Shown here: positions 44,056-63,558 of the stretch, piece by piece
How the letters are laid out: each line of letters begins with the position of its first letter
Position numbering within the stretch: the stretch's first letter is position 1
Origin: Acholoe squamosa
Lineage: Eukaryota; Annelida; Polychaeta; Phyllodocida; Polynoidae
Length of the DNA: 64,000 nt
Reading direction: 5' to 3'
NCBI GenBank assembly: GCA_949317995.1
Contig: OX439043.1
Coordinates: 62,327,339 to 62,391,338 of the forward strand
Translations under genes and position numbers: made by a program
Notes under the pieces: model-generated
What the model saw: the letters and a program-made list of their open reading frames with translations, nothing else
What the model was told of the DNA's origin: nothing
Databases searched by the model: none

Positions 44056-46469
44056 GCTAAGAGGAGAGAAAGTGTAAAGATCTATTCTGAAAACAGATGA
44101 GTTGTCGCACTATTTCAGGGGAGAGTGGTGACATGACACAGTGTAGCTCAGATATTGGCATCATCTAGATATGACCACAATGTTATCTGAATCTGTCATA
44201 GAAATACTAGATAAACAGGATTATCCATAGTTAGCTACATAGTGGCATACACGACACCGTCCATCCTCCAACAGATAGCTCGATGTCTCTTTTGTAGTTA
44301 TATTAACAAATACAAATTTGGGGCTTCTGTGAATTTGGAAAGGCAGATGAGAAATACATTGAATAGGTCTGCATATCGTGTGTATGGACTTTTGTCTGCC
44401 ACAAGAAAAGAAACAATCGGGCCTGGATATTTTCAAATCTGATTGTTTATTCTCTTTTTCTTACATTAATTTTGTCTTTTTGTCTGGGTGAGAAGAGTTC
44501 TGTTGGAGGTTTACTTTTCACTTATAGTGTTACTTTGTCTCTTAAATGGATAGGAAATATCAGGAGCATGGGAGACCCATGCCCATTTTCCACAGTTGAC
44601 TCAACGCCCCCTTAAGTCTTTAGAAAAGCAAAGTCTAACCGTTTACCAAAGGCAATAACAAGCTGACGCACCACCGGCCAACTCTGGCATAAGGCCCAGC
44701 TCATTCAGAAGCACTGAGTTTGTTATTTCTACAAAGAAAACCCCAAAGAAAGCATGTGTGATTTCTATACACATGTTCCCTGAGAGGTTTTAGTCAGTAC
44801 AGCCCCCTATGGCCCCTGAGTAACCATTAGCATACCTCCCAACATACTGAAAAGGGAGGCCTGTGCCTATTTGCCTGCAGGATTGAGTAACTGTTTGGGT
44901 ATGGGTCTCCACTGTTAGCAATGCACCGAAATGCTGCCTTCAAGATGGAGGCACAAACCATTAGCCTGTACCTGCAAACTGAATCTCATCTATGGCTGTT
45001 TTCACCCATAATTAAACCACATGAGGTATTATTTGTTGAGGAAAATATTGAGAACAGAGGTATGGGAGAATTTATGATTTAAGGTGTTGGTGTTGACGGT
45101 TATCATTATTCCTACACATGAAAGAGAATGGGTCTTTGTTATTGGAGCTAATATTTATAGAGTGCCAACGTTCCCATGGCTAAGCATTAGGCTACAAGTA
45201 CAACAGTTGGCTATCAACTTTCTTTATAATACAGGCTTTGAGTTATAGAATTCTGCATGCAGGGGATAATCTCCCTGGTGTAGGTGGATTAAAGGATCAT
45301 ATGACCTATCTAAATCTGTATAAGGTAATCCCTAAATTACCTCACCTATTCCTATAGGATTAAAGATGATGGCTAGCCAGGACCTTGGCATTGTTTGGAT
45401 GTTAGACTGAAATCCCTTTATCAAGATCCAACGGCATACATATTATTGACCATTTGAATTATAGTTCAGACGTGGGTTTCACAGGCACTAGCGTCTTATA
45501 CATGTGTTGGTTCTCTAAAATAATAGAAACGCAACATAGAAATCTTTATCAGGCAGTTTCCCCAAATAGAATTTACGATAGTGACATTGACATGTTGTTT
45601 TATAATTTCCAGCCCCCTTATAAACAAGTCCCTATATTGGGCAATTAGTGAGATTTAAAGGAATTTTCTTTACAGCCAAGCTGATTTGCTAAATAGGATT
45701 TCTCTGTAAGTAATTAGAGGTGTGCCGTAGTATGACCTCCCGACCCCGACTCCGACCCTGGCATTGTGTATGAATATATTATGTATTTTCTACCACATTT
45801 GGCAAAGAGATTTGTATCACATTTGGCAGAGAGAACAGAATGATTTACAAGTTTTACACAGATTAGATAAAATACATGTTCTACATTAGCCACAGTCCTA
45901 GATCCAAATCTATACATTAACTCTATAAGGGGCACATGAAGTCGCCAAGTGATATTCTTTGGTTTTAATGCATCAATAATGGCAATACGCATCGGATCAT
46001 TATAATGTCAAGAGTTTGGGAGTGTATCAACCTTATAGGGTCAGCATAGTTCATAGATATAGATCATTTCAGTAACTCACCCGTGCTGCATTCTGACATG
46101 GTGCAAGCCAATGGGCACTTTGTGATAAACTGTAGGCGGCCTTTACATGTAATTTATACCATGGATATATACAGGGGATGTAACTCTTCTTCCTGGACTA
46201 GGTTTATAAATAGTAATTACAAACCCATAGAATATTCAAATCGTTTCAAGTAGGCAATGGCTGTAGTCTTTTTTCCCTCTGAGATCGTAGATTCATTCTG
46301 GTTCCTTTATGCGATACAACGTAGAATTGGCCATATATAACCAGTTAGACTATTACATTCCATTTTTCACAGGATACAATGCCTCCCCTGCTAATATAGG
46401 CATGATGGATCTCATGAATAAGGTTTTAAATAACAACACCATACATAATAAAATATAATACCTTTTCAG
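44051..46469. other. Unique DNA upstream of the first recognised CIMIP2-type exon
   Basis: The missing start exon of the CIMIP2-type gene should lie here or further left. No ATG-bearing exon with a phase-2 donor stood out. Confidence 0.4.
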
Positions 46470-53520
<7,051 letters not shown>

Positions 53521-54630
53521 TTCACAGGCTTAACACTAGAGGGTGGTATAGATGCGGTATAGATCCTATAGATCCAATGGACCACCCCCTGGCGGAGGGT
53601 CTAAGAAATTAAGTGGACTATGGCCCCTTTGATTCTACCTTCATGTACAACAGCTATAGATATTATGGCATTGTGCATTTGGATTATTCACAGAAAATAA
53701 GTCAAAATGATTAAGGCTAGTGTAATCAACACTTTTTCTGTGTTAAAAATGTGTGACCTTTTATTTCCGTCCTAGATTGGGTGATAGTAATCACCCAATA
53801 TACTGACTGTGATATAGAAATATTTAACCCTTGTATTATGTTTGGCAATGGCTCATTTCGTCCTATTTTGAACATATTCCCTAGTAGTATATATACTTGT
53901 CCTAATGGCCATGCATTCCTAATCACTGAAGGGTTATTGGCTGTTTTTATTTTCATAAACTCTCATGTTGATTGTTCAAAAATTTTTATAAGTCTTTTGA
54001 AAATAATACTTTCTAGAACTATGCATTTTTGTCAAGGATTGTATAACTTCTTGTTTTTGTCTACAACCAGTAGACATTCAAAACACTTCACAGGTATCTC
54101 CTGTTCATGAGAAATAGCATTACAGCACTTGTAATTATATACATGGGATTGCCTAGTATCCCACTGCTGAAGAATTAGGTATGAATAAGCATCAGCAGGT
54201 TGCCCGCTTGTAAATTGTTTCAACAGCATTAAATATACTTCTAGGTAGAAACTTCATGTATGTAATTGGGCTATGGCAGTATTAAAGAAACCGGAGAATG
54301 CTATGTCATAATTATATCATGAGAGGAAGAATATTCAAATGTTTATCTTTTAGTCAATGGTTAACCGATGCATGTACAATTTTCTAGTTGATGTAGCTCT
54401 TCTCCTTCAAATATGAAAAGCACCACCGTTTGGACATGGTTGCTATCATAATTCACTTCGGCAATCGGGACAATCATAAACTCTTTCTATCATACTCTCT
54501 CGTTATTAGATATTGTACAGTACAAAGTTGGAGTTGGTCAAGATTCATTATTCAATGTTACCCAGAGCTCATGTTTCATCCATCTCTGCTGCTATCATGT
54601 TCTCAAATAAATCTTTACTTTTATAATTGC
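53521..54630 (+). other. Probable 3' UTR of the CIMIP2-type gene
   Basis: AT-rich sequence runs from the stop to AATAAA at 54606-54611. The open frame at 53781-54110 has no coding features. Confidence 0.45.
54606..54611 (+). terminator. Possible polyadenylation signal
   Basis: AATAAA lies about 1.1 kb after the CIMIP2-type stop and is the first well-placed hexamer noticed. Confidence 0.35.
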
Positions 54631-54788
54631 CCTGTTTTTATTGTGTTTTGCCTTGAATTAAAAAAAAACGTATGACTACTTTCACATTGAACTCCTAACA
54701 CGATATTTACCACGAAAGGGCCCTCTATGCAGCTTGCATTAATGGACCCTTTTCATAGATCCTGTCACACAATTCTTATCTTACTGGC

Positions 54789-55127
54789 CAGGGGCGTAGG
54801 AAAAGGCGGGGGCCTGCCCCCCCCCCCCAATCATAAAGGAGGTTGGGCCTGAGTATGTCTGCCCCCCCCCCAAATTTGACAAGAATTCATAATGAATTGA
54901 ACAAGAAGCTAACACTTTGCATCTCAAATAAGATTGATATAGTAATGGGATAGGAAAAATGGGGGCCTGGGCCTTAAATCAGATCTAAAAGTCATCAAAA
55001 ATTACTATTCTATACAAATTTTATATAGGTATGTATAGGCGCTATTGCGCTTGAGGCGACAATTCAATGTGGTCGAGGTGGGTCCCCTGGGCCTCCCCCC
55101 AATGAAGATTTACTTCTTACGCCTCTG
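54789..55127. mobile_element. hAT-like MITE
   Basis: It starts CAGGGGCGTAGGAAAA and ends TTCTTACGCCTCTG, an inverted CAGRGGCGTA end typical of hAT elements. TTACTG occurs next to both ends but is not aligned as an exact 8-bp duplication. The interior has C-runs and no transposase. Confidence 0.65.
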
Positions 55128-55504
55128 GTTACTGATGAAGTTTTTTTCTGATTGTACTTGATCAAAGTAATATGGAATACTTGTGGTCATTTTAAAGTAT
55201 TTCTTTATTTGATATAAGAATATAGATATCTATCTAATCCAGTAAATTTAGGCAGTGGTCAGCAATATCAATAAATGGTTAGGCCTATCGAAGAGGAAAA
55301 CAACATTGAAAATTGGAATGTCAATACGATATAATTATACAGCACCAGTACAAAAAATGAAGAAAAAACATACCGGAAAAAAAATAAAATCATGCTTTTA
55401 ATATTAGGCTCCTATGGTCTGAACTACAAGTTTTGACTATATGCACATTATATGGGAAAATTGTCATGTCATACAATGCATGTTTCTTGACTAATAAAAC
55501 AAGC

Positions 55505-55506
<2 letters not shown>

Positions 55507-55585
<79 letters not shown>
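55507..55585. repeat. (TA)n microsatellite
   Basis: About 78 bp of pure TA. Confidence 0.97.
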
Positions 55586-55586
<1 letters not shown>

Positions 55587-55891
55587 TTAAGGGTATGTAA
55601 TTTGTAATTTTGTAATTTATCCAAGTATCAAGATATATTAATAATTATAATGCAAAAATAAGGATAATCCTTTAAACAACTTTGCTGACTCTTATATGTT
55701 TAATGAATAGCAAATAGTATCTTTTAGGTATGGAAGAGAACTGTTCATGATACTTATTGAACCTTTTTAATGATTAAATCATTTGGTATTATTTTAGTTC
55801 AATCGCCAAATCTCCAGGCCCACTGGGGTCTACTGGTATCAAACTGTTTCATCAGATATCACGGCCATGTACCTCTCTTTGATGAGAACCT

Positions 55892-56071
55892 TCAGTCTAT
55901 ATACATGAATTTCTCCAAGATGTATGAACATCCTTCCACCACCCCTTTAATGAGAACAGCCAGAATACAGATCAGTCCAAAGACCACCACCACACATCCA
56001 CCCACTGCTATGAGTGCCATAAGCCACATGGAGCTGAAAACCTGAGAGAATGTCATCTTGCTCATTATGAC
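55892..56071 (-). CDS. Last exon of a small two-transmembrane protein gene
   Basis: The - strand exon begins after a CCAG acceptor at 56072-56073 and ends at TGA (55892-55894), 59 codons. It encodes VIMSKMTFSQVFSSMW, then a strong membrane segment (LMALIAVGGCVVVVFGLICI) and a short tail. The order of a Val-Ile-x-x-Lys strand, Phe, Trp and a Gly-Gly membrane helix is like the second helix of BK-channel beta subunits (KCNMB). It pairs plausibly with the exon at 63323-63558, which supplies the first membrane segment. Middle exons are unidentified, and the family call is tentative. Confidence 0.45.
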   Translation of the reverse strand, partial: VIMSKMTFSQVFSSMWLMALIAVGGCVVVVFGLICILAVLIKGVVEGCSYILEKFMYID

Positions 56072-56114
56072 CTGGATGCGGTCTTTGCGATTCAAATAAT
56101 GACTTACTCGCATA

Positions 56115-58405
56115 AGGCATTTCCAAAAGGTGATATGGGTGCCCTATCCCATATAGTTCATGTACAGTTGCAGCACCCCAAATGGGCAGATAAACATGAT
56201 TAAACCGTTAGGAAAATGAAACATGTTAGTTAAACTTATTGTATACTAGTAGTTAGAATACCCAAGCATATCCAGATGCATTATTTCTAGCTCCCAAACT
56301 ATTTGACTGTGTGCATGAAAGTCTGATCAAAATTATAACTAACCTTCCCCTCGTGTGACAATATGGCGTTCTGGTACAATGTTCCATTTCTTGTCCCGCC
56401 CCCCTCTATATTACAGTACCTGACAACCACCTCCACACAAGGGTAACGATTTTGGTCGCTCTCTTGTCACAGGCCTAATAACAGGAACAAAGCAATGGTG
56501 TACAAAATAAGAATATATCTCAAGATGATAAATAAGCTTTCCAAGGGGGTATTCATAATCAACCATGCATGGAAAAAAATCTTTCGAGGTTACATTAGGA
56601 AAATCCTTATCTTAGCAAAAGGCCTGTAAAAACTAGTAGCCTAAAAGGAGTGTAGGTTGGTGGTTTAGATTTAATCTCTGGCAATCAGAGGTGTAATATA
56701 TGTAGAAGCGTGCGTGTGGTTAAGTGGATATATTCACACGTTTCTTATTAATAAAATAAAAAAAAACAGATCACGTGAGCAGCGTCTGTTTTTCATACAC
56801 TTAGTATATATGCCACAACATTCTGGCTCAAACCATTCCTATAAACTGAGCAGGCACTACATACAGATACCCAGAAGTTTTAATATACTCCTATCAATAA
56901 GTGGTCCTCCTGCATCTTCATAATTACTTCTCCCTTTATGATACCCTTGATTCCTCAAAGTCCCCCAAACCCTGCAATATCCCTTTGTCATACTAGTTAT
57001 TGTGCATGATCAAGTTGTCATATGAGAAATATCATAAGACTAGTGGTATATAGTGTAAATACATTAAGCTCTCATAAAATAGTGTTATTTCCAGTTGTCA
57101 CTGGTTTATTCAGCTTTAGGCAACATGTAAGAAATATCAATCATACAGTAGTTAGTATGTAGGTAATTTGTACATACAGTAAATATACAATAGTTTATAA
57201 AGTATAATGTTCTGTTCCACTCCACCTGTGAGGTAATGATAATACAATGTCCAGCATAGTTCTAGGTGGGTTCCCACACCTAGCTCCTGACCTGCTGCTT
57301 AGAGGAATAATGTAATAATGAATAACTTTACCCTCTGGTGGAAGTCTTGAGGAAGATACCCCCTGGCCACTAATGATGGAAACCAATGCCTGTCTAGCAT
57401 AGTTTCACCATAGTGCAGTGGTATAGCAGGTAGCAGGAGATGGCTGGAGATGTTACCTCTAGAGCGGTTCTTGGTGTTCTGTCTGACTAGGAGTGCAGCC
57501 AGGCTATTTGTAGCAAATCTTGGAAAAGCACCTCCAGACTGACTGGAGCCAGTAGCATCTGCCTAACTCTACAATTGTTTGAGGGGAGTCTTTCATGTGT
57601 CACAGGGGGACAAAGGACCCCCATGGACGCCGCTGTGTCCCCCTTTGTCTTGGTCGGTTCTGCATCTTCAGACCCTCATAACTCGGTCGTTTATGCGTTT
57701 ATAACCGCCATTTTGCGCATGCGCGGAGTTGAATGTGCCAAGTTTATAATGCCCGCTGGATAGGCGCGTAACTCGCGCTGGTTCGTCTGTAGCGCATTCG
57801 GAGGTCGATTCAGTCTCCATGGCGTAACTTCCTTAATAATGGGAGTTCCGCCTTGATCTTGGGCTCATTCTAACCGTCTAATTATGGGCTTTCCATAGAT
57901 GCTTTGATATTTGACTAGGTCGCTCAGGAGCGACGCTAGAGCGACCGGAAGGTTATGGCGTCGTGCTTATGTAACCCATTGTTCAGTCATTAGGGTGCTC
58001 AGACACTCATGACGGCGTCAGCGGTGCTCAGGCACCCGTGACGGCCGGTTGCATTCACTTACAAGTTATTAATTTGTGCATTGGACCATGAGGTCGCACA
58101 CTGAGACCCTTATTCTTATTATATTGTGCAGTGAACCATTAGGTCGGAGCCTTTGATGTCACAAACTCTGTCTAACTGACTGTGGCTGGTGTGCAGTGGG
58201 GCATGAACGCTCTTATACAAAGTTTGAGCGCTCTTATAGCTCTTAGAACCAACCTATGTATTAATTTCATAGATATTCTTTGATTAATACAATAATATGT
58301 TAGAATTTATGGAATAATAAAATGGTATATCATACCTTTCACATTCCTATAAGGGCTGCGTCTGGTAGTTTAAATTCAAGAAGTAGTCCATGATATATAG
58401 CCCAT
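56115..58405. other. Probable intron of the - strand gene
   Basis: A GC-richer, CpG-containing patch at about 57580-58060 has several short inverted words but no recognised exon. The rest is AT-rich unique DNA. Confidence 0.4.
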
Positions 58406-58410
58406 AAGCC

Positions 58411-58832
58411 CGGGGGGCACTCAATTTTTTTCTGACATGGGTGTGCGGCTGGAGGTTTTGCAACCCTTACCCTTGCCTAGGGAGATTTTGAAAAAATAGA
58501 CCCTCGCCTAGGGAAATTTTCAAGAAAATTTTCTATTTTCCATACCATTTCTGGAAAAACAGACCCTTGCTTAGGGAAAATTTGGAGGGAATGGTACAAT
58601 GTTGTGGAAAAAAATGAAAATTTTAAGCATTTTCAATGAAAAAATATCCGTGTTCACGGCATTTTTTACTCAAAATGTACCCTTGCATAGGGAAATTTCT
58701 TAAAGGTAGACCCTTGCCTAGGGAGATCTCCCAAAAGTAGACCATTGGCTAGGGAGATTTAGGATTGAAAAAGCACCCTTGCCAGCCACACATGCACTTG
58801 TGTATGTCAAACATATGAAGTGCCCCCCCCCC
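58411..58832. mobile_element. G/C-ended MITE with iterated interior
   Basis: The left end GGGGGGCACTCAATTTTTTT and the right end, whose reverse complement reads GGGGCACTTCATATGTTTGA, are loosely inverted. CGGCTGG and CCAGCC pair further in. The interior repeats ACCCTTGCCTAGGGAGATTT about six times. No target duplication was defined. Confidence 0.6.
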
Positions 58833-59408
58833 TCAGGCTCTGACCCCCCACCCGACACCTATATGCTACTCTCCGCTCTTAGGGCTGGGACCAGAACTTA
58901 CCGCGACTTTTGCGCCAGCAGGCTGGCGCAAACTCTCCCGGTGGGAATGAATCCACTCTATCCCACCCTACCACTGACTGTACTAGCCCAGTAGATATAG
59001 CATGAATATTACTAATACTTAAAATTTGCTTTGCATGTTTTCAAAACATCCACTGTGACATCCCTAGATGGATATAAATACTTGGTTTTTAATTCTTTGA
59101 GAACAAAATGATTTCTGTTAGGATTATGAACTCAAATTTGGGCCCAAATAATCCTAATACCAATTACAATTTTGGGAATGGTGCAACTTGACATTTCTGA
59201 ACAAAGTTTTCTAAAACACTATGATTACAGTTTTAACACTGGACCCTTGATATATGATTCATGACCCATTATCTCTATAAGTATCAAAAGGGTGCATTAA
59301 CCTCCCCAGAAGTGCCGCATTGGGCCATGATTGGCTCGTTGCAACCCCCGCCCCCCCACAAGCACTCACTGACCACTGGTAGTCGACTACAGCGTATATG
59401 ACGAGTTT

Positions 59409-59436
59409 AGGGTCGTCAGTCCTACCTGACGACCCT
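59409..59436. repeat. 11-bp stem hairpin (GGGTCGTCAG)
   Basis: AGGGTCGTCAG pairs exactly with CTGACGACCCT across a 6-nt loop. Confidence 0.85.
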
Positions 59437-59838
59437 CTGACTACTCAAAGTCGTCATATTGGACTTCCCATTAATCTCTTAGTGTGCCAGAAGATTTCCC
59501 CACTATACATTTCTGTAATTACATATGATCTATACATCGTAGTCATTGTTTAGTAACTATGAAAAGTAAAATATAGGGATCACTGGGTAAAGATTTACCT
59601 GTAATAAGATGGGAATGTTTAAATGGAAATATAGAGAAGGAAATGCATTATTCTGCTAATGACACCTCTCCTATAGATAGTGCTAGAGTATAATTCCTCA
59701 TCTATTGAGAGTGTCTGAGATTTGAGTTCCTCCTTGCCTTGGTTAGGCTGTGCTGAAAATTTTCTCGGCAGTCATGGCAGACAAATGACTTAAAACAGGC
59801 ATGCCCATCTGTCACTATGCCTATCCTCGTAGTGACGA

Positions 59839-59865
59839 CTTTAGGTCGTCAGTGACGACCTAAAG
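59839..59865. repeat. 12-bp stem hairpin (TTTAGGTCGTC)
   Basis: CTTTAGGTCGTC pairs exactly with GACGACCTAAAG across AGT. The shared GTCGTC word links it to the hairpin at 59409. The two may be parts of one decayed inverted element. Confidence 0.85.
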
Positions 59866-59869
59866 GCAT

Positions 59870-61015
59870 CCCCTATGATGAGCCCATGATGACCTGATGC
59901 TGTAGATTTAGGTATTGTCAACATGAGCACCTAAAGTCATCACTGCTGATGAGTTTCTGGCCATATATATACCTCTTTCAAATGTTCATCTAGGATGTAT
60001 TTACTGGGCGTAAATATCTACATAAATTTACAGAAGTACTGTGTTGCCCGGGAGTCCTGTCATTTCTGATTTCTTATGTGCACAATAAAACATATGGCTA
60101 TGAATATAGCCTCAACATTATTGAAAGTATAAAATAAGACAGAGTTTTAGGGGAAGTGATGCAAGAGTGTTTTAATATGATTTTACTTTAATACATATGA
60201 TATATGTATACAGTTGTAGGTGTGTGGCTTAGATGTCAACTTCAAAGATAAGGATTAGGAATCACACATCCAGGTGAGGAGTGTTCTTCACACCAATAGG
60301 TGTGGAGAGGCTGGCTAGTTACTGAGGATGGAGGGAGGTCCCTCTCTTTGATTTTCCCTCATTGAACAAGGTGCAGAGACAGGGGACTTCACTCTCTTTG
60401 ATTCTTCCTCAGAAGACGGAGCTCAGAGGCTGGGGAGAGGGGGGGGTCCCTCTCTTTGATTTCCCCTTAGGGTAAAATCGCCCTCGTTTATATCATTATG
60501 GCCAAATTAAGATTAGTTCTGATGAAAAAGTGAATTGACAATGTTTGGATTATTCCAGTTAATATTTTACCTACCCACTGCCTAAAAGTTATTGAATATT
60601 TTTTTTATGACACACCCTTTGGTACATGAGAATCATGGTCCTTCCAGGCCATTAAATAACCCTCAGTTATAAACCACATATGTGTGCAAATCCGGACTAA
60701 TTGTTATAGAATCAAATCCATAATTCAATATTGCCCCCTCTATCATAAGAAAACAACAATTCCATCCATTTTGTCCATTTTCCTTTAGGAAGAGAAGAGA
60801 AAATATTGTATGCAACTGCAGGTGTATATTTCTCATTATAAAACGGTTGGCAGTGCTCTGCTGCACGATAGAAGTGACCTTGAGTGCATTATAGGAATAT
60901 AGTGCATGGCTGAGCAAGGTCACCATAGCTGTAGACCAGTCAGGTACCCTTAATTCCTCTAGATACACATCGATTGGGTACTTGATTGATTGGAATGAAA
61001 TGAAAAACGTTTTAT
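59870..61015. other. Non-coding DNA with a short GGTCCCTCTCTTTGATTTTCC repeat
   Basis: CTCTCTTTGATT with CCTCA or CCTTAG recurs three times at about 60340-60475. No exon was confirmed. Confidence 0.45.
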
Positions 61016-61021
61016 AAAGAC

Positions 61022-61136
61022 AATAGACAACTCCTTCTTCACATCTTGACTGTCTGTTGTCCTATAATGCACTCAGATGCATTCGTGCATTATAGAACAA
61101 CAGACAGTCTCGATGTGAAGAAGATCGTTGTCTATT
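61022..61136. mobile_element. Short foldback element
   Basis: AATAGACAAC...CTTCTTCACATC...GACTGTCTGTTGT...CTATAATGCAC is mirrored as its reverse complement, with 1-3 nt mismatches between blocks, around ATGCAT. The arms are about 50 bp. Confidence 0.88.
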
Positions 61137-61690
61137 CTCTAATTAGGTGTCCGACTCCAGGTGAAAACTGCCCTTTTGAATTCTATAACATTGCTAGCAT
61201 TTTCCACACAATCATCCGTTTAATCACAGGGAGTTGTCAATATCACGTGAAAACACATTTTGTCCCCGTCAACTGACCAGTGCTTTCTGGGGTGCTTTTG
61301 GATAAGCATAGTTCATGATAAATAGTGTACATATTATCAAGTGAAAAGGTGTTATGGTCATATTGAATATACTACTCTTAAAGGTGAGAGTGGCTTCACA
61401 GAGCCGACTGCAGCGCCACCCGCATGCAGCGGTCGTGAGTCAGGTGTAGGTCTGGTCCCAGGCTATCCACCTGGTAGGATAGACGTGGACCGAGGCTGCC
61501 CCCCCCTGGGCCCATAAGCCCAGGGGTACCTGAGTCCGTAAAGTTTTATGGAGTTATGTATGTCTGGAGAACCCAAACCACTTTGCTAGGCATCTAGGAT
61601 GTCTAGCTTAGTTTCAGAACCATACAATAATAATATAAAGCAGCATCAGGATTATGATAGGCCGATAGTACAATTTTCCAACACAAGGTA
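61137..61690. other. Non-coding DNA with a GC-rich patch
   Basis: About 61388-61540 is GC-rich with CCCAGG/CCTGGG words, similar in feel to a SINE body. No parent was recognised. Confidence 0.35.
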
Positions 61691-62570
61691 GGGAAAAGTT
61701 GCCTAATTTGGACTGGCTCCTAAATTGGACCACCCTTGTTTCCCCTAGTGGCAGTAAAAGAAACTAGATTCCAATGCTGCCATTTTTAGTCAATATCACT
61801 AAAAGTTCCTAATAACTTCCAAAAGTGTAATTTTTCTGTAATTTTATGCACATTTTCTGTGAAAATGGTTTTTGGACCCCTTGATCGTATTTGCGTCACT
61901 GCTTACTTAAGCCCTTCTGGTTGCTAGGTAACACTTTTTTGTTCAAAATCCTTTCAGATTTTTAGATGTCATATTATACTTTTAGACTAAAATGAAATTT
62001 GATACAAAAACATTGTCATGTTTTAGAAAACAAACTATCAGTGAGAAAAATTAAAAGCTGCCTAAATTGGACCAGCTTGGGTGGCCTAAATTGGACCATA
62101 GTTATACTATTGGGTTCAATTTAGTTGCCTAAATTGGACCACTTGGTGGGGGCTAGGCTTAGTTTTCTAAATTGAATCAAAGTGTAACCTTTTTCTTACT
62201 CCAGTACGAAGCAGATTCACATGATATTGATGGAAATAACAAGAGGACATGTGATATCATATATTAAAACTTCCCTAGTTTTATCAATTTTTCAATATAG
62301 TGACAGCATAAGGAAATAGAGAACAATAATGCACATTGGTCCAATTTAGGATACCAACTGGTCCAATTTAGGCAACCAGGTGCCTAAATTGGACCATTGG
62401 GCTTTGATTTTTAATTGCAACATGACTAGAGAAATTCAAATTCCTAGATTTTTATGCGTTCACCAGAAAGCTATGACCACTAAGCGTATAAATTTTACAT
62501 TCAAATTCATAAAAATAATCACTAGACAGGGAAAAAGTTCTTAGGGGGTCCAAATTAGGCAACTTTTCCC
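61691..62570. mobile_element. 880-bp TA-target transposon with repeated internal motif
   Basis: Perfect inverted ends of at least 23 bp start GGGAAAAGTTGCCTAATTTG. TA flanks both sides (61689-61690 and 62571-62572). CCTAAATTGGACCA or its reverse complement recurs about seven times inside, mostly near the two ends. No transposase frame is present. Confidence 0.88.
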
Positions 62571-62572
62571 TA

Positions 62573-63322
62573 ATGGGCACATGCACATTTATGTATGTAT
62601 TCTTTTTGCCTAATAAAACACTTTAAAAAAAGGGGGTAACACCATACAGACTGGCCACAGCTCATGTTGATCACCTCCCCCACAGGATTAGCACTACCAT
62701 GAATATTGATGTATAGTATATCCTCCCCGGCACTGCTGCTTGGCAATCTAGAAGCCTAGCATAGTGATCTGGGGTCCCTAGACATGTAGCATCCCAGCAC
62801 GCATTGCTAGATTTCCTGCTGAAAATTGGCACTCCAACACCCTAGGGCCTCATTAAGGGTAATACATCCCAGGGCATAAAAAAAGTTCCGGATGTTCTCC
62901 CTTCTATGCTGGGCCAACTTTGGTCAGAAGGGAAACTTGTAAATCATTTTGATCAAAGATTTTACGTTGCCTAGGGTTGTCATGCCGTCTACCATTGACT
63001 ATAATTATCATCGAATTTAGAATGGTTTAACTCAGAAGATAAATGAGAATCATTTACAGGTGGGCTGAAGAGAGAATGCAATACGTTAAAAACCAATGAT
63101 TATAGTCAGTTCTTGTACCAACTGCAACTGAACGCTTGAAACCCAGCCAATGGGGGAGTTTTCTTTTATAAAACTAACGCAACATCTACAGCCCATCAAA
63201 TATGCTAGGGTTAGAACTAACTCTTATTCAAAACATAATCCTTTAAAGGAAGATGTCATTGGGATTAGATTGAAAAATAAGATAAGGAAACACTAATAAA
63301 ATAAAGCAAGGCTTATACTCAC
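62573..63322. other. Unique DNA, no feature recognised
   Basis: It probably lies in the first intron of the - strand membrane-protein gene. Nothing stood out. Confidence 0.4.
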
Positions 63323-63558
63323 CCATATTTTACTCTCATTTTCTCATACTCCTGGGAGGACTCCCTCTCCCTGTATACACAAGGTACGTGACCATGGTCT
63401 ACCACTGCTTGTACTGAACAACTAGTCTTCTGGAAACTATAAGTTAACTGGTATTCTCCTACATCTTTGGAAGTGAAAATTCCATATAAGCATACTCGCC
63501 AGATTGGAAAGGCTATGGCACATAGCACAAGAAGGCAACATTGGGAATTGGAAGCCAT
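63323..63558 (-). CDS. First exon of a small membrane protein gene
   Basis: The - strand ATG at 63558 opens a frame with a hydrophobic N-terminus (QCCLLVLCAIAFPIWRVCLYG), followed by a Cys-containing extracellular-looking region (TSCSVQAVVDHGHVPCVY). The exon ends at a strong GTGAGT donor (intron begins 63322), two bases into a Gly codon. The N-terminal segment could be a signal peptide or a membrane anchor. With the exon at 55892-56071 it would make a two-membrane-segment protein with a Cys-bearing outer loop, as in BK-channel beta subunits. That identity is only a layout-based suggestion. Confidence 0.5.

Noticed and set aside
43780..44100. Ser/Leu-rich and Arg/Glu-rich frames
   Set aside because: They are produced by the CT microsatellite.
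53781..54110. 109-codon + strand frame after the CIMIP2-type stop
   Set aside because: It is AT-rich, has no domain, and lies in the probable 3' UTR.
60663..60968. Possible middle exon of the - strand membrane-protein gene
   Set aside because: An acceptor at about 60929-60930 would keep the phase and give a PCTIF-like start, but a TAA follows after a dozen codons and no good donor exists downstream.
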